A stretch of 64,000 bases of DNA from JADKAV01 sp963818505 (GTDB taxonomy: Bacteria; Actinomycetota; Actinomycetes; S36-B12; UBA10799), in contig CAWFSJ010000007.1 of NCBI GenBank assembly GCA_963818505.1, positions 1 to 64,000 on the forward strand, in the 5' to 3' direction. The position numbers were made by a program, and so were the translations under genes. Shown here piece by piece: positions 1-9,229 of this stretch (position 1 is its first letter; each line of letters opens with the position of its first letter). The notes under the pieces were generated by a model. The model saw only the letters and a program-made list of their open reading frames with translations, searched no databases and was not told the origin of the DNA.

Positions 1-83
1 GGGGTCGGAGGAACCGGACGAAACGGACACACCGGCACCACCCGGTGCCACACATGACCATAGTTCGAACGAGCGGAGACGTA

Positions 84-458
84 GTGCCCACGATCCAGCA
101 GTTGGTCCGCAAGGGCCGACAGGACAAGGTCGCCAAGAACAAGACCCCCGCGCTGAAGGGGAGCCCGCAGCGCCGCGGGGTTTGCACCCGTGTCTACACG
201 ACCACGCCCAAGAAGCCGAACTCGGCTCTGCGCAAGGTCGCCCGTGTGCGGCTGACCAGCCAGATCGAGGTCACGGCCTACATCCCCGGCGTCGGCCACA
301 ACCTGCAGGAGCACTCGATCGTGCTCGTGCGTGGCGGTCGTGTGAAGGACCTGCCCGGTGTGCGTTACAAGGTCGTTCGTGGCGCGCTGGACACCCAGGG
401 CGTGAAGAACCGTAAGCAGGCTCGTAGCCGCTACGGCGCGAAGAAGGAGAAGGGCTGA
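84..458 (+). CDS. rpsL: 30S ribosomal protein S12 (uS12)
   Basis: Decoding-centre protein of the small ribosomal subunit, 124 residues, the usual bacterial length. The GTG at 84 gives the canonical MPTIQQLVRKGR start; an in-frame codon at 45 would add 13 unconserved residues. The streptomycin-related lysines are wild type: K43 in TTPKKPNS and K88 in GRVKDLP, so the sequence does not predict ribosomal streptomycin resistance. First gene of the str operon; its stop overlaps the rpsG start (TGATG). The operon promoter is not visible; a short hairpin (34-49, 6-bp stem) lies in the partial leader. Confidence 0.97.
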   Translation: MPTIQQLVRKGRQDKVAKNKTPALKGSPQRRGVCTRVYTTTPKKPNSALRKVARVRLTSQIEVTAYIPGVGHNLQEHSIVLVRGGRVKDLPGVRYKVVRGALDTQGVKNRKQARSRYGAKKEKG

Positions 459-928
459 TGCCTCGCAAGGGACCCGCTACCAAGCGCCCTGTCGTGGTCG
501 ACCCGGTGTACGAATCGCCGCTGGTCACCCAACTGGTGAACAAGGTTCTGCTGGACGGAAAGAAGAGCACGGCTGAGGCCATCGTCTACGGCGCGCTGGA
601 AGGCTGCCGCACGAAGACCGACCAGGACCCGCTGATCACGCTCAAGCGTGCGCTGGACAACATCCGTCCGACCCTCGAGGTCCGCAGCCGCCGTGTCGGT
701 GGCGCGACCTACCAGGTGCCGGTCGAGGTGCGCTCCGGTCGCAGCAACACCCTGGCCCTGCGCTGGCTCGTGACCTACTCACGCGCCCGCCGCGAGAAGA
801 CCATGACCGAACGCCTCACCAACGAGCTGCTCGACGCCAGCAATGGCCTCGGCGCCAGCGTGAAGAAGCGCGAGGACACCCACAAGATGGCAGAGGCCAA
901 CAAGGCCTTCGCGCACTACCGGTGGTAG
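458..928 (+). CDS. rpsG: 30S ribosomal protein S7 (uS7)
   Basis: Primary 16S rRNA-binding protein that nucleates the 30S head, 156 residues as in other actinobacteria. The MPRKGPATKR start and the RRVGGATYQVP and LALRWL motifs identify it. Translationally coupled to rpsL by a 1-nt overlap, with fusA starting 12 nt later. Confidence 0.97.
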   Translation: MPRKGPATKRPVVVDPVYESPLVTQLVNKVLLDGKKSTAEAIVYGALEGCRTKTDQDPLITLKRALDNIRPTLEVRSRRVGGATYQVPVEVRSGRSNTLALRWLVTYSRARREKTMTERLTNELLDASNGLGASVKKREDTHKMAEANKAFAHYRW

Positions 929-940
929 GGGCGTAGCGAC

Positions 941-3043
941 ATGGCAGACCTCAACAACGTGCGCAACATCGGCATCATGGCCCACATCGATGCCGGTAAG
1001 ACCACGACCACCGAGCGCATCCTCTTCTACACCGGTATCAACTACAAGATCGGTGAGGTCCACGACGGCGCAGCCACCATGGACTGGATGGAGCAGGAGC
1101 AAGAGCGCGGCATCACGATCACCTCGGCAGCCACCACCTGTGAGTGGAAGGGCACCCAGATCAACATCATCGACACTCCAGGACACGTCGACTTCACCGT
1201 CGAGGTGGAGCGTTCGCTGCGCGTGCTCGACGGCGCGGTTGCGGTGTTCGACGGTGTGGCCGGTGTGGAGCCGCAGTCCGAGACGGTGTGGCGCCAGGCC
1301 GACAAGTACGGCGTCCCCCGCATCTGTTTCGTGAACAAGCTGGACCGGACCGGTGCCGACTTCTTCTTCTGCGTCGACACCATCGTCAGCCGCCTGAGCG
1401 CGACCCCGCTCGTGCTGCAGTTGCCGATCGGTGCTGAGTCGGACTTCATCGGACTGGTCGACCTGATCCGCATGAAGGCCATGATGTGGCGCGGCGAGAC
1501 CCAGATCGGTGAGGACTACGTCCTCGAGGAGATCCCCGCGGACTTGGTCGATCAGGCCGAGGAGTACCGCGAGAAGCTGATCGAGACCCTGGCCGAGGGT
1601 GACGACGAGATCATGCACATGTACCTCGAGGGCGAGCAGCCCACCGAGGAGCAGTTGCAGGCCGGCATCCGCCGGGCCACGATCGCCGGCAACCTGACCC
1701 CGGTCCTGACCGGTTCGGCGTTCAAGAACAAGGGCGTGCAGCCCATGCTCGACGCCGTCGTCGCCTACCTGCCGACCCCGCTGGACGTGCATGCGGTCAC
1801 CGGTTACAAGCCCAGCGACGAGTCGGTGGTTCTGGAGCGCAAGCCCAACGATGCCGAGCCGTTCGCGGCGCTGGCCTTCAAGATCGCGGCCGACCCGCAC
1901 CTGGGCAAGCTGACCTACATCCGGATCTACTCCGGTGTCCTCAACGCAGGTACCCAGGTGCTGAACAGCGTCAAGGACCGCAAGGAGCGCATCGGCAAGA
2001 TCTACCGGATGCACGCCAACAAGCGCGAAGAGATCGCCTCGGTCGGCGCTGGTGAGATCGTCGCGGTGATGGGTCTCAAGGACACCACCACCGGTGAGAC
2101 GCTGTGCGACTCGGCCAACCCGATCGTGCTGGAGTCGATGACGTTCCCGGCGCCGGTGATCGAGGTGGCTATCGAGCCGAAGACCAAGGGCGACCAGGAC
2201 AAGTTGGCCACGGCCATCCAGCGTCTCGCTGAGGAGGACCCCACCTTCCGGGTGCACTCCGACGAGGAGACCGGTCAGACGATCATCGCCGGAATGGGCG
2301 AGTTGCACCTCGAGGTGCTCGTCGACCGTATGCGCCGGGAGTTCAAGGTCGAGGCCAACGTCGGCAAGCCGCAGGTCGCCTACCGCGAGACGGTGACCAT
2401 GCCTGTGGCCAAGCAGGAGTACACGCACAAGAAGCAGACCGGTGGTTCGGGTCAGTTCGGTCGCGTGATCATCGCTCTCGAGCCCAACGCGGACTCCGAG
2501 TCCGAGGACAAGGCCGAGAACGGCTACGAGTTCGTCAACAAGATCACTGGTGGTCGTATCCCGCGCGAGTACATCCCGAGCGTGGACCACGGCTGCCGCG
2601 AGGCCATGGAGAACGGCGTACTCGCCGGCTATCCGATGGTCGACCTCAAGGTGACCTTGCTCGACGGTGCCTACCACGACGTCGACTCCTCGGAGCTGGC
2701 GTTCAAGATCGCCGGATCGATGGCCTTCAAGGAGGCCGCTCGCAAGGCGAAGCCCGTGTTGCTGGAGCCGATGATGGCCGTCGAGGTCACAACTCCGGAC
2801 GACTTCATGGGAGACGTGATCGGTGACCTGAACTCCCGCCGTGGCCACATCCAGGCCATGGAGGAGCGCATGGGCGCCCGCGTCGTCAAAGCTCTCGTTC
2901 CCCTTTCGGAGATGTTCGGCTACGTCGGAGATCTGCGGAGCAAGACCCAGGGGCGCGCGAGTTACAGCATGCAGTTCGACTCTTACGCGCAGGTTCCGAA
3001 CAATGTCGCGGAAGAGATCATTGCCAAGGCGCGCGGGGAATAG
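941..3043 (+). CDS. fusA: Elongation factor G
   Basis: Translocase GTPase of the ribosome, 700 residues. The P-loop AHIDAGKT is at residues 14-21, followed by switch II DTPGHVDF and the NKLDR specificity motif, then the domain II-V architecture ending at GYVGDLRSKTQGRASY. Member of the str operon between rpsG and tuf. The long open frame on the opposite strand across this gene is a codon-bias shadow. Confidence 0.98.
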   Translation: MADLNNVRNIGIMAHIDAGKTTTTERILFYTGINYKIGEVHDGAATMDWMEQEQERGITITSAATTCEWKGTQINIIDTPGHVDFTVEVERSLRVLDGAVAVFDGVAGVEPQSETVWRQADKYGVPRICFVNKLDRTGADFFFCVDTIVSRLSATPLVLQLPIGAESDFIGLVDLIRMKAMMWRGETQIGEDYVLEEIPADLVDQAEEYREKLIETLAEGDDEIMHMYLEGEQPTEEQLQAGIRRATIAGNLTPVLTGSAFKNKGVQPMLDAVVAYLPTPLDVHAVTGYKPSDESVVLERKPNDAEPFAALAFKIAADPHLGKLTYIRIYSGVLNAGTQVLNSVKDRKERIGKIYRMHANKREEIASVGAGEIVAVMGLKDTTTGETLCDSANPIVLESMTFPAPVIEVAIEPKTKGDQDKLATAIQRLAEEDPTFRVHSDEETGQTIIAGMGELHLEVLVDRMRREFKVEANVGKPQVAYRETVTMPVAKQEYTHKKQTGGSGQFGRVIIALEPNADSESEDKAENGYEFVNKITGGRIPREYIPSVDHGCREAMENGVLAGYPMVDLKVTLLDGAYHDVDSSELAFKIAGSMAFKEAARKAKPVLLEPMMAVEVTTPDDFMGDVIGDLNSRRGHIQAMEERMGARVVKALVPLSEMFGYVGDLRSKTQGRASYSMQFDSYAQVPNNVAEEIIAKARGE

Positions 3044-3066
3044 TCCCGAACGTCAACGTCTCGAGG

Positions 3067-3084
3067 TTTGAGACACCCCTCAAA
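3067..3084 (+). other. Small hairpin in the fusA-tuf intergenic region
   Basis: The 116-nt spacer between fusA and tuf holds a 6-bp stem (TTTGAG 3067-3072 / CTCAAA 3079-3084) followed by an A-rich stretch. It is weak for a terminator and may be an attenuator or part of a separate tuf leader. A strong Shine-Dalgarno (AGGAGG around 3149-3154) precedes the tuf GTG. Confidence 0.3.
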
Positions 3085-3159
3085 AAGGAATAACCACAGT
3101 TACAGGCCGAATCCCGACCGGGAAGCGGCCGTCAGGCCAGAATCAATAGGAGGACCGCA

Positions 3160-4353
3160 GTGGCGAAGGCGAAGTTCGAGCGGACGAAGCCCCACGTCAA
3201 CATCGGCACCATCGGTCACATCGACCACGGGAAGACGACGCTGACGGCGGCGATCACCAAGGTGCTGCACGACAAGTACCCCGACCTGAACCCCTTCACG
3301 CCTTTCGACATGATCGACAAGGCTCCGGAGGAGCGTCAGCGTGGTATCACGATCTCGATCGCTCACGTCGAGTACCAGACCGAGGCCCGGCACTACGCGC
3401 ACGTCGACTGCCCGGGTCACGCCGACTACATCAAGAACATGATCACCGGTGCCGCCCAGATGGACGGCGCGATCCTGGTGGTCGCCGCGACTGACGGCCC
3501 TATGCCGCAGACGAAGGAGCACGTGCTGCTCGCCCGCCAGGTCGGCGTGCCGAGCATCGTCGTGGCACTGAACAAGTGCGACATGGTCGACGACGAGGAG
3601 ATCCTCGAGCTCGTCGAGATGGAGGTGCGCGAACTTCTGAGCACCTACGAGTTCCCCGGCGACGACACCCCCGTGGTGAAGGTCGCTGCCTTCCCGGCCA
3701 TGAATGGCGACGAGAAGTGGGGCGAGTCGATCCTCGAGCTCATGAACGCGGTCGACGACTTCATCCCGACTCCCGAGCGCGAGATCGAGAAGCCGTTCCT
3801 GATGCCCGTTGAGGACGTCTTCACGATCACTGGTCGTGGCACCGTCGTCACCGGTCGTATCGAGCGCGGCGTGGTCAAGGTCAACGAGGAGGTCGAGATG
3901 ATCGGCATCCGCGATGACTCGCAGAAGACCACCGTGACCGGCATCGAGATGTTCCGCAAGCTGCTCGACACCGGTGAGGCCGGCGAGAACGTCGGACTGC
4001 TCCTGCGCGGCACCAAGCGCGAGGACGTCGAGCGCGGAATGGTTGTCTGCAAGCCCGGTAGCGTGACCCCGCACACCGAGTTCGAGGCCCAGGTCTACAT
4101 CCTGAGCAAGGACGAGGGTGGCCGTCACACGCCGTTCTTCAACAACTACCGCCCGCAGTTCTACTTCCGCACCACGGACGTGACCGGTGTTGTCACGTTG
4201 CCGGACGGCACCGAGATGGTGATGCCCGGCGACAACACCGAGATGTCGGTGCAGTTGATCCAGCCGATCGCCATGGAAGACGGTCTGCGGTTCGCGATCC
4301 GTGAAGGTGGCCGCACCGTCGGCGCCGGCCGGGTCACCAAGATCAACAAGTAG
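3160..4353 (+). CDS. tuf: Elongation factor Tu
   Basis: Delivers aminoacyl-tRNA to the ribosome as a GTPase, 397 residues. GHIDHGKT is at residues 19-26, DCPGHADY is switch II and NKCD the guanine-specificity motif; the C-terminal GGRTVGAGRVTKI is intact. GTG start behind AGGAGG. Last gene of the str operon, followed by a strong hairpin terminator. Confidence 0.98.
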   Translation: MAKAKFERTKPHVNIGTIGHIDHGKTTLTAAITKVLHDKYPDLNPFTPFDMIDKAPEERQRGITISIAHVEYQTEARHYAHVDCPGHADYIKNMITGAAQMDGAILVVAATDGPMPQTKEHVLLARQVGVPSIVVALNKCDMVDDEEILELVEMEVRELLSTYEFPGDDTPVVKVAAFPAMNGDEKWGESILELMNAVDDFIPTPEREIEKPFLMPVEDVFTITGRGTVVTGRIERGVVKVNEEVEMIGIRDDSQKTTVTGIEMFRKLLDTGEAGENVGLLLRGTKREDVERGMVVCKPGSVTPHTEFEAQVYILSKDEGGRHTPFFNNYRPQFYFRTTDVTGVVTLPDGTEMVMPGDNTEMSVQLIQPIAMEDGLRFAIREGGRTVGAGRVTKINK

Positions 4354-4368
4354 TACCAGCACCACCCC

Positions 4369-4406
4369 GGTTGGGGGTGGGACCACGCAAGGTCCCGCCC
4401 CCAACC
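4369..4406 (+). terminator. Strong hairpin between tuf and rpsJ
   Basis: A 16-bp stem (4369-4384 pairing with 4391-4406, one G-U pair) with the 6-nt loop ACGCAA lies just 3' of tuf. It separates the str operon from the S10 operon. There is no uridine tract, as is common in GC-rich actinobacteria. Confidence 0.7.
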
Positions 4407-4450
4407 ACCCCCCGAAACGACAGCGGCGAGAAGAAGAGGAAACAAGCGCC

Positions 4451-4759
4451 ATGGCGGGACAGAAGATCCGCATCAGGCTCAAGGCCTACGACCACGAGGT
4501 CATCGACAAATGGGCGAAGACCATCGTGGACACCGTGTCGCGCACCGGCGCAAAGGTCGCCGGTCCTGTGCCGCTGCCGACGGAGAAGAACGTGTACTGC
4601 GTCATCCGCTCGCCGCACAAGTACAAGGACAGCCGCGAGCACTTCGAGATGCGCACGCACAAACGACTCATCGACATCCTCGACCCGACACCGAAGACCG
4701 TGGACTCGCTCATGAAGCTTGACCTGCCGGCCGGTGTCGAGATCGAGATCAAGCTGTAG
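4451..4759 (+). CDS. rpsJ: 30S ribosomal protein S10 (uS10)
   Basis: 102-residue 30S head protein, also the NusE antitermination factor. The ATG at 4451 gives MAGQKIRIRLKAYDH, the family N-terminus; the open frame extends further 5' but only through the terminator hairpin. First gene of the S10 operon, preceded by an A/G-rich ribosome-binding region. The HKRLIDILDPTPKTVD motif is intact. Confidence 0.97.
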   Translation: MAGQKIRIRLKAYDHEVIDKWAKTIVDTVSRTGAKVAGPVPLPTEKNVYCVIRSPHKYKDSREHFEMRTHKRLIDILDPTPKTVDSLMKLDLPAGVEIEIKL

Positions 4760-4765
4760 GACGCC

Positions 4766-5413
4766 ATGAAGACGACAACTCGCAAAGGGCTGCTGGGCAC
4801 CAAGCTCGGCATGACCCAGGTATGGGATGAGGCCAACCGGATCGTTCCGGTGACCGTCATCGAGGCAGGTCCCTGTGTGGTGACCCAGGTCCGCACGCCC
4901 GACACCGATGGCTACTCGGCCATCCAGCTCGGGTTCGGCGCGATCGACCCCCGCAAGGTGAACAAGCCCGACGGTGGGCACTTCGCCAAGGCCGGCGTCA
5001 CGCCGCGCCGCAATCTGGTGGAACTGCGCACCGAGGACGCCTCGGAGTACACGGTCGGCCAGGAACTCAAGGCCGACGTGTTCGAGGCAGGTGCCTCGGT
5101 GGACGTCACCGGCACCAGCAAGGGCAAGGGATTCGCAGGTGTGATGAAGCGTCACGGCTTCCACGGTCTGCGCGCATCCCACGGTGTGCACCGCAAGCAC
5201 CGCTCGCCGGGTTCGATCGGTGGCTGCGCCACCCCGGGCCGGGTTTTCAAGGGTCTGCGTATGGCCGGACGTATGGGGTCCGACCGCATCACGACCCAGG
5301 GTCTGACGGTTCAGTCGGTGGACGCCGAGCGCAACCTGATCCTGATCAAGGGCGCTGTGCCGGGACCCAAGGGCTCCCTGGTGCTGATCCGCGACGCGGC
5401 GAAGGGCGCATGA
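4766..5413 (+). CDS. rplC: 50S ribosomal protein L3 (uL3)
   Basis: 215 residues. It has the L3 signature GFAGVMKRHGFHG, the MAGRMGS motif near the peptidyl-transferase centre, and the N-terminal LLGTKLGMTQVW. S10 operon member, 6 nt after rpsJ. Confidence 0.97.
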   Translation: MKTTTRKGLLGTKLGMTQVWDEANRIVPVTVIEAGPCVVTQVRTPDTDGYSAIQLGFGAIDPRKVNKPDGGHFAKAGVTPRRNLVELRTEDASEYTVGQELKADVFEAGASVDVTGTSKGKGFAGVMKRHGFHGLRASHGVHRKHRSPGSIGGCATPGRVFKGLRMAGRMGSDRITTQGLTVQSVDAERNLILIKGAVPGPKGSLVLIRDAAKGA

Positions 5414-5414
5414 C

Positions 5415-6107
5415 ATGACATCGATCGAGATCAAGTCCCCTGGCGGCGAATCGGCCGGCAATGTGGACCTGCCCGCAGACGTGTTCAACGTGCAGACCAA
5501 CGTGCCGTTGATCCACCAGGTGGTTGTCGCTCAGCTCGCGGCGGCGCGCCAGGGCACACACAAGACCAAGACCCGCGCCGAGGTCGCCGGTGGTGGCCGC
5601 AAGCCGTACCGGCAGAAGGGCACCGGCCGCGCCCGTCAGGGTTCAGTGCGTGCCCCGCAGTTCGCCGGTGGTGGAGTCGTCCACGGTCCGCAGCCGCGTT
5701 CGTATGAGCAGAAGACGCCCAAGAAGATGAAGGCCGCCGCTCTGCGCGGTGCCCTGTCCGACCGGGCCCGCGCCGAGCGGGTGCACGTGGTGACCGGGCT
5801 GGTCGCAGGTGAGACCCCGTCGACCAAGTCGGCACTGAGCGCTCTTCGTTCTGTGACCGAGGCTGCCGCGGTACTCGTGGTCGCTCAGCGCGACGACGAA
5901 CTCACGTGGCTGTCGCTGCGCAACGCCCCCGAGGTGCACGTGCTGTCCCCGGACCAGCTCAACACCTACGACGTGCTCGTCAACGACGACATCGTCTTCA
6001 CCCAGGCTGCCCTCGAGCAGTTCCTGTCCGGCCCGCGCAAGGCCGGCAAGGCCACCGCGACCTCGACCGAGGCGCAGGCGGCACAGACCGAGGAGGAGTC
6101 CGCATGA
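5415..6107 (+). CDS. rplD: 50S ribosomal protein L4 (uL4)
   Basis: 230 residues with the exit-tunnel loop GGGRKPYRQKGTGRARQG. The C-terminus carries a short Ala/Glu-rich tail beyond the conserved domain. It overlaps rplW by 4 nt (ATGA), indicating coupled translation. Confidence 0.97.
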   Translation: MTSIEIKSPGGESAGNVDLPADVFNVQTNVPLIHQVVVAQLAAARQGTHKTKTRAEVAGGGRKPYRQKGTGRARQGSVRAPQFAGGGVVHGPQPRSYEQKTPKKMKAAALRGALSDRARAERVHVVTGLVAGETPSTKSALSALRSVTEAAAVLVVAQRDDELTWLSLRNAPEVHVLSPDQLNTYDVLVNDDIVFTQAALEQFLSGPRKAGKATATSTEAQAAQTEEESA

Positions 6108-6403
6108 GGATCGCAGACCACCGCGACGTCCTGCTGGGACCGGTGATCTCGGAGAAGGCCTACGGCCTGCTCGACGAGAACAAGTACACCTTCCTGGTGC
6201 GTCCGGACGCTAACAAGACCGAGATCAAGATCGCCGTGGAGAAGGTCTTCGGCGTGAAGGTGACCGGTGTGAACACCCTCAACCGTGCCGGCAAGCGCGT
6301 GCGCACCCGCAGTGGCTTCGGCCACCGGGCGGCGTCCAAGCGTGCCGTCGTGACGGTTGCCGAGGGCGATCGCATCGACATCTTCGGCGGACCGGTCAGC
6401 TGA
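6104..6403 (+). CDS. rplW: 50S ribosomal protein L23 (uL23)
   Basis: 99-residue protein at the tunnel exit, the docking site for SRP and trigger factor. The ATG at 6104 follows AGGAGG and begins MRIADHRDVLLGPVISEK, matching the family; the frame is open further upstream inside rplD but is not needed. Confidence 0.96.
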   Translation: MRIADHRDVLLGPVISEKAYGLLDENKYTFLVRPDANKTEIKIAVEKVFGVKVTGVNTLNRAGKRVRTRSGFGHRAASKRAVVTVAEGDRIDIFGGPVS

Positions 6404-6416
6404 GGCAGGGATAGAC

Positions 6417-7253
6417 ATGGGAATTCGCAAGTACAAGCCGACAACGCCGGCCCGCCGTGGCTCGAGCGTCGCGGACTTCGTCGAAGTAACGCGCTCCACG
6501 CCGGAGAAGTCACTGGTTCGTCCGCTGCCCCAAAAGGGTGGGCGCAACAACGCCGGTCGGATCACGACTCGTCACCAGGGCGGCGGCCACAAGCGGGCCT
6601 ACCGCGTGATCGACTTCCGGCGTGCCGACAAGGACGGGGTGCCGGCCAAGGTCGCGCACATCGAGTACGACCCGAACCGCACCAGCCGTATCGCGCTGCT
6701 GCACTTCGCTGACGGTGAGAAGCGCTACATCCTGGCGCCGCACAACCTGAAGCAGGGCGACCGTGTGGAGACGGGTCAGGGCGCTGACATCAAGCCGGGC
6801 AACAACCTTCCGCTGCGCTACATCCCGACCGGTACGGTCGTGCACGCGGTGGAGTTGCGTCCCGGTGGCGGCGCCAAGATCGCCCGCTCCGCCGGGGCCA
6901 GCGTGCAGTTGGTCGCCAAGGACGGTCCGTACGCGCAGTTGCGTATGCCCTCCGGCGAGATCCGCAACGTGGATCTACGCTGCCGGGCGACCATCGGCGA
7001 GGTCGGTAACGCCGAGCAGTCCAACATCAACTGGGGTAAGGCCGGACGTAACCGCTGGAAGGGCAAGCGCCCGACCGTTCGCGGTGTGGCCATGAACCCG
7101 GTGGACCACCCGCACGGTGGTGGTGAGGGTAAGACCTCCGGTGGCCGTCACCCGGTCAACCCGAAGGGCAAGCCCGAGGGCCGCACTCGTTCGAAGAAGA
7201 AGCCGAGCGACAAGTTCATCGTCCGCCGCCGCAAGTCCGGCAAGAAGCGCTGA
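6417..7253 (+). CDS. rplB: 50S ribosomal protein L2 (uL2)
   Basis: 278 residues. ATG at 6417 gives MGIRKYKPTTPARRG. The peptidyl-transferase-region signature PVDHPHGGGEG and the basic C-terminus RRRKSGKKR are present. S10 operon member. Confidence 0.97.
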   Translation: MGIRKYKPTTPARRGSSVADFVEVTRSTPEKSLVRPLPQKGGRNNAGRITTRHQGGGHKRAYRVIDFRRADKDGVPAKVAHIEYDPNRTSRIALLHFADGEKRYILAPHNLKQGDRVETGQGADIKPGNNLPLRYIPTGTVVHAVELRPGGGAKIARSAGASVQLVAKDGPYAQLRMPSGEIRNVDLRCRATIGEVGNAEQSNINWGKAGRNRWKGKRPTVRGVAMNPVDHPHGGGEGKTSGGRHPVNPKGKPEGRTRSKKKPSDKFIVRRRKSGKKR

Positions 7254-7265
7254 GGGAACACGTAG

Positions 7266-7551
7266 ATGCCACGCAGTCTGAAGAAGGGCCCGTTCGTCGA
7301 CACCCACCTGCATGAAGAAGGTGGATGTTCAGAACGACAAGGGCACCAAGGCAGTGATCAAGACCTGGTCGCGTCGTTCGATGATCGTCCCGGCGATGCT
7401 CGGACACACGATCGCGGTGCACGACGGCCGCAAGCACATCCCGGTGTTCATCACCGAGAACATGGTCGGCCACAAGCTCGGCGAGTTCGCTCCGACACGG
7501 ACCTTCAAGGGTCACGTGAAGGATGACCGCAAGGCAAAGCGCGGCCGCTGA
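7266..7551 (+). CDS. rpsS: 30S ribosomal protein S19 (uS19), interrupted by an apparent 1-nt insertion
   Basis: The frame from 7266 encodes the S19 N-terminus MPRSLKKGPFVDTHL, then leaves frame at 7311. From ATG 7312 the normal sequence resumes (MKKVDVQNDKGTK) and runs to the stop at 7551. Removing the single C at 7311 restores an uninterrupted S19 of normal length. S19 is essential, so a sequencing or assembly error is more likely than a true lesion. A protein started at 7312 would lack 15 conserved residues. Confidence 0.9.
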
Positions 7552-7600
7552 GGCGGACCCGCGTGAAGACAGACAACGATTCGAAAAGGCAGGTATAGCG

Positions 7601-7960
7601 ATGGAAGCCAGGGCCCGGGCGCGATACGTTCGCGTCACGCCCATGAAGGCACGTCGGGTAGTGGACCTCATCAGGGGTCTTCCGACAGCCGAGGCGCAGG
7701 CGATTCTGCGATTCGCCCCCCAAGCGGCCAGTGAGCCGGTGGGCAAGGTGCTGGACAGCGCCATCGCGAACGCCACTAACAACAACAACCTCGACGCGAA
7801 CGACCTGTTCGTCTCCGAGGTCTACGTCGATGAAGGCCCGACCATGAAGCGCTTCCGCCCGCGGGCGCGCGGATCGGCCAACCGGATTCGCAAGCGGACA
7901 AGTCACATCACAGTGGTCGTTGCGTCGCGTACAGCGGCCGCGACCGAAGGGAAGGGGTGA
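7601..7960 (+). CDS. rplV: 50S ribosomal protein L22 (uL22)
   Basis: 119 residues from ATG 7601 (MEARARARYVRVTPMKARRV). The tunnel-lining hairpin and the conserved C-terminal RPRARGSANRIRKRTSHITVV are present. An in-frame codon at 7523 lies inside rpsS and is not used. Confidence 0.96.
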   Translation: MEARARARYVRVTPMKARRVVDLIRGLPTAEAQAILRFAPQAASEPVGKVLDSAIANATNNNNLDANDLFVSEVYVDEGPTMKRFRPRARGSANRIRKRTSHITVVVASRTAAATEGKG

Positions 7961-7965
7961 GCCAC

Positions 7966-8808
7966 GTGGGTCAGAAAGTCCACCCGCACGGGTTCCGGCT
8001 AGGTGTCACGAGTGAATACGTGACCCGCTGGTTCACCGACAGCACCAAGCCAGGTCAGCGCTACGCCGACTACGTGGCCGAGGATGTCAAGATCCGTCGG
8101 CTGCTGTCCGAGGGCATGGAGCGCGCTGGTATCTCGAAGGTGGAGATCGAGCGCACCCGGGACCGGGTCATCATCTACATCCACACTGCGCGGCCGGGTA
8201 TCGTCATCGGCCGTAAGGGCGCCGAGGCAGAGCGCCTGCGCGCCGAGCTCGAGAAGCTGTCGGGCAAGCAGGTGCAGCTGAACATCCTCGAGGTCAAGAA
8301 CCCCGAGGTCGACGCGCAGCTGGTCGCCCAGGGGATCGCCGAGCAGTTGTCCAGCCGGGTCTCCTTCCGTCGCGCGATGCGCAAGGGAATGCAGTCCGCA
8401 CAGCGGGCCGGTGCCCAGGGCATCCGGGTTCAGGTCGGCGGTCGCCTCGGCGGCGCCGAGATGAGCCGCACCGAGTTCTACCGTGAAGGCCGGGTTCCGC
8501 TGCACACACTGCGCGCGGACATCGACTTCGGGTTCTACGAGGCGCGTACCACCTTCGGCCGGATCGGCGTGAAGGTCTGGATCTACCACGGCGAGGTTTC
8601 CACCGACCGCACCGAGCGCGAGCAGCAGCGTCAAGCCCGCCTGCAGCGCTCAGGTTCGCCGGGACGCGGTCGTCGTGACGGTGGCCGTGGCGGACGCGAC
8701 CGCGGTGACCGTGGAGATCGTGGCGACCGTGGGGCACGCAACACCGAGCGCGAGGCCGTGGCTCCTGCCGAGGCTCCCGCACAGGCTCCCGCTGCGACGG
8801 AGGCCTGA
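7966..8808 (+). CDS. rpsC: 30S ribosomal protein S3 (uS3)
   Basis: About 280 residues with the KH domain (RPGIVIGRKGAEAERLR) and the S3 C-domain. The GTG at 7966 gives MGQKVHPHGFRLG, the family start; the in-frame GTG at 7957 overlapping the rplV stop would add three residues. The C-terminus is extended by an Arg/Gly/Asp-rich repeat (GDRGDRGDRG-like) and an Ala/Pro/Glu tail typical of actinobacterial S3. Confidence 0.96.
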   Translation: MGQKVHPHGFRLGVTSEYVTRWFTDSTKPGQRYADYVAEDVKIRRLLSEGMERAGISKVEIERTRDRVIIYIHTARPGIVIGRKGAEAERLRAELEKLSGKQVQLNILEVKNPEVDAQLVAQGIAEQLSSRVSFRRAMRKGMQSAQRAGAQGIRVQVGGRLGGAEMSRTEFYREGRVPLHTLRADIDFGFYEARTTFGRIGVKVWIYHGEVSTDRTEREQQRQARLQRSGSPGRGRRDGGRGGRDRGDRGDRGDRGARNTEREAVAPAEAPAQAPAATEA

Positions 8809-8809
8809 G

Positions 8810-9229
8810 ATGTTGATTCCCCGCAGAGTGAAGCACCGCAAGCAGCACCACCCGCGGCGCAGCGGTATGGCCAAGGGCGGTACCAGGGTCGCTTTCGGTG
8901 ACTGGGGCCTGCAGGCCGTGGAGCCGGCGTACGTGACCAACCGCCAGATCGAGGCGGCTCGTATCGCGATGACCCGTCACATCAAGCGTGGCGGGAAGGT
9001 GTGGATCAACATCTACCCCGACCGTCCGTTGACCAAGAAGCCGGCTGAGACCCGGATGGGTTCCGGCAAGGGCTCACCGGAGTGGTGGGTCGCCAACGTC
9101 AAGCCGGGTCGGGTCATGTTCGAGCTGACCTACCCCAGTGAGCAGGTCGCGCAGGAGGCACTCGAGCGCGCAGCCCACAAGCTGCCCATGAAGTGCCGGA
9201 TCGTGCGACGCGAAGTGAGTGAGGACTGA
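8810..9229 (+). CDS. rplP: 50S ribosomal protein L16 (uL16)
   Basis: 139 residues from ATG 8810 (MLIPRRVKHRKQHHP). The MGSGKGSPEWWVA motif and the KLPMKCRIV C-terminus identify the family. It overlaps rpmC by 1 nt (TGATG). Confidence 0.96.
   Translation: MLIPRRVKHRKQHHPRRSGMAKGGTRVAFGDWGLQAVEPAYVTNRQIEAARIAMTRHIKRGGKVWINIYPDRPLTKKPAETRMGSGKGSPEWWVANVKPGRVMFELTYPSEQVAQEALERAAHKLPMKCRIVRREVSED

Noticed and set aside
45..83. Upstream start for rpsL
   Set aside because: It would add 13 residues not found in S12; GTG 84 gives the conserved N-terminus.
779..2848. 689-codon open frame antisense to fusA
   Set aside because: It mirrors the fusA codon phase in GC-rich DNA, has low-complexity His/Asp/Val/Leu composition, and fusA is certain.
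7266..7551. Programmed frameshift in rpsS
   Set aside because: No slippery sequence or stimulatory structure is apparent, S19 is not known to use frameshifting, and rplE shows a similar one-base insertion.
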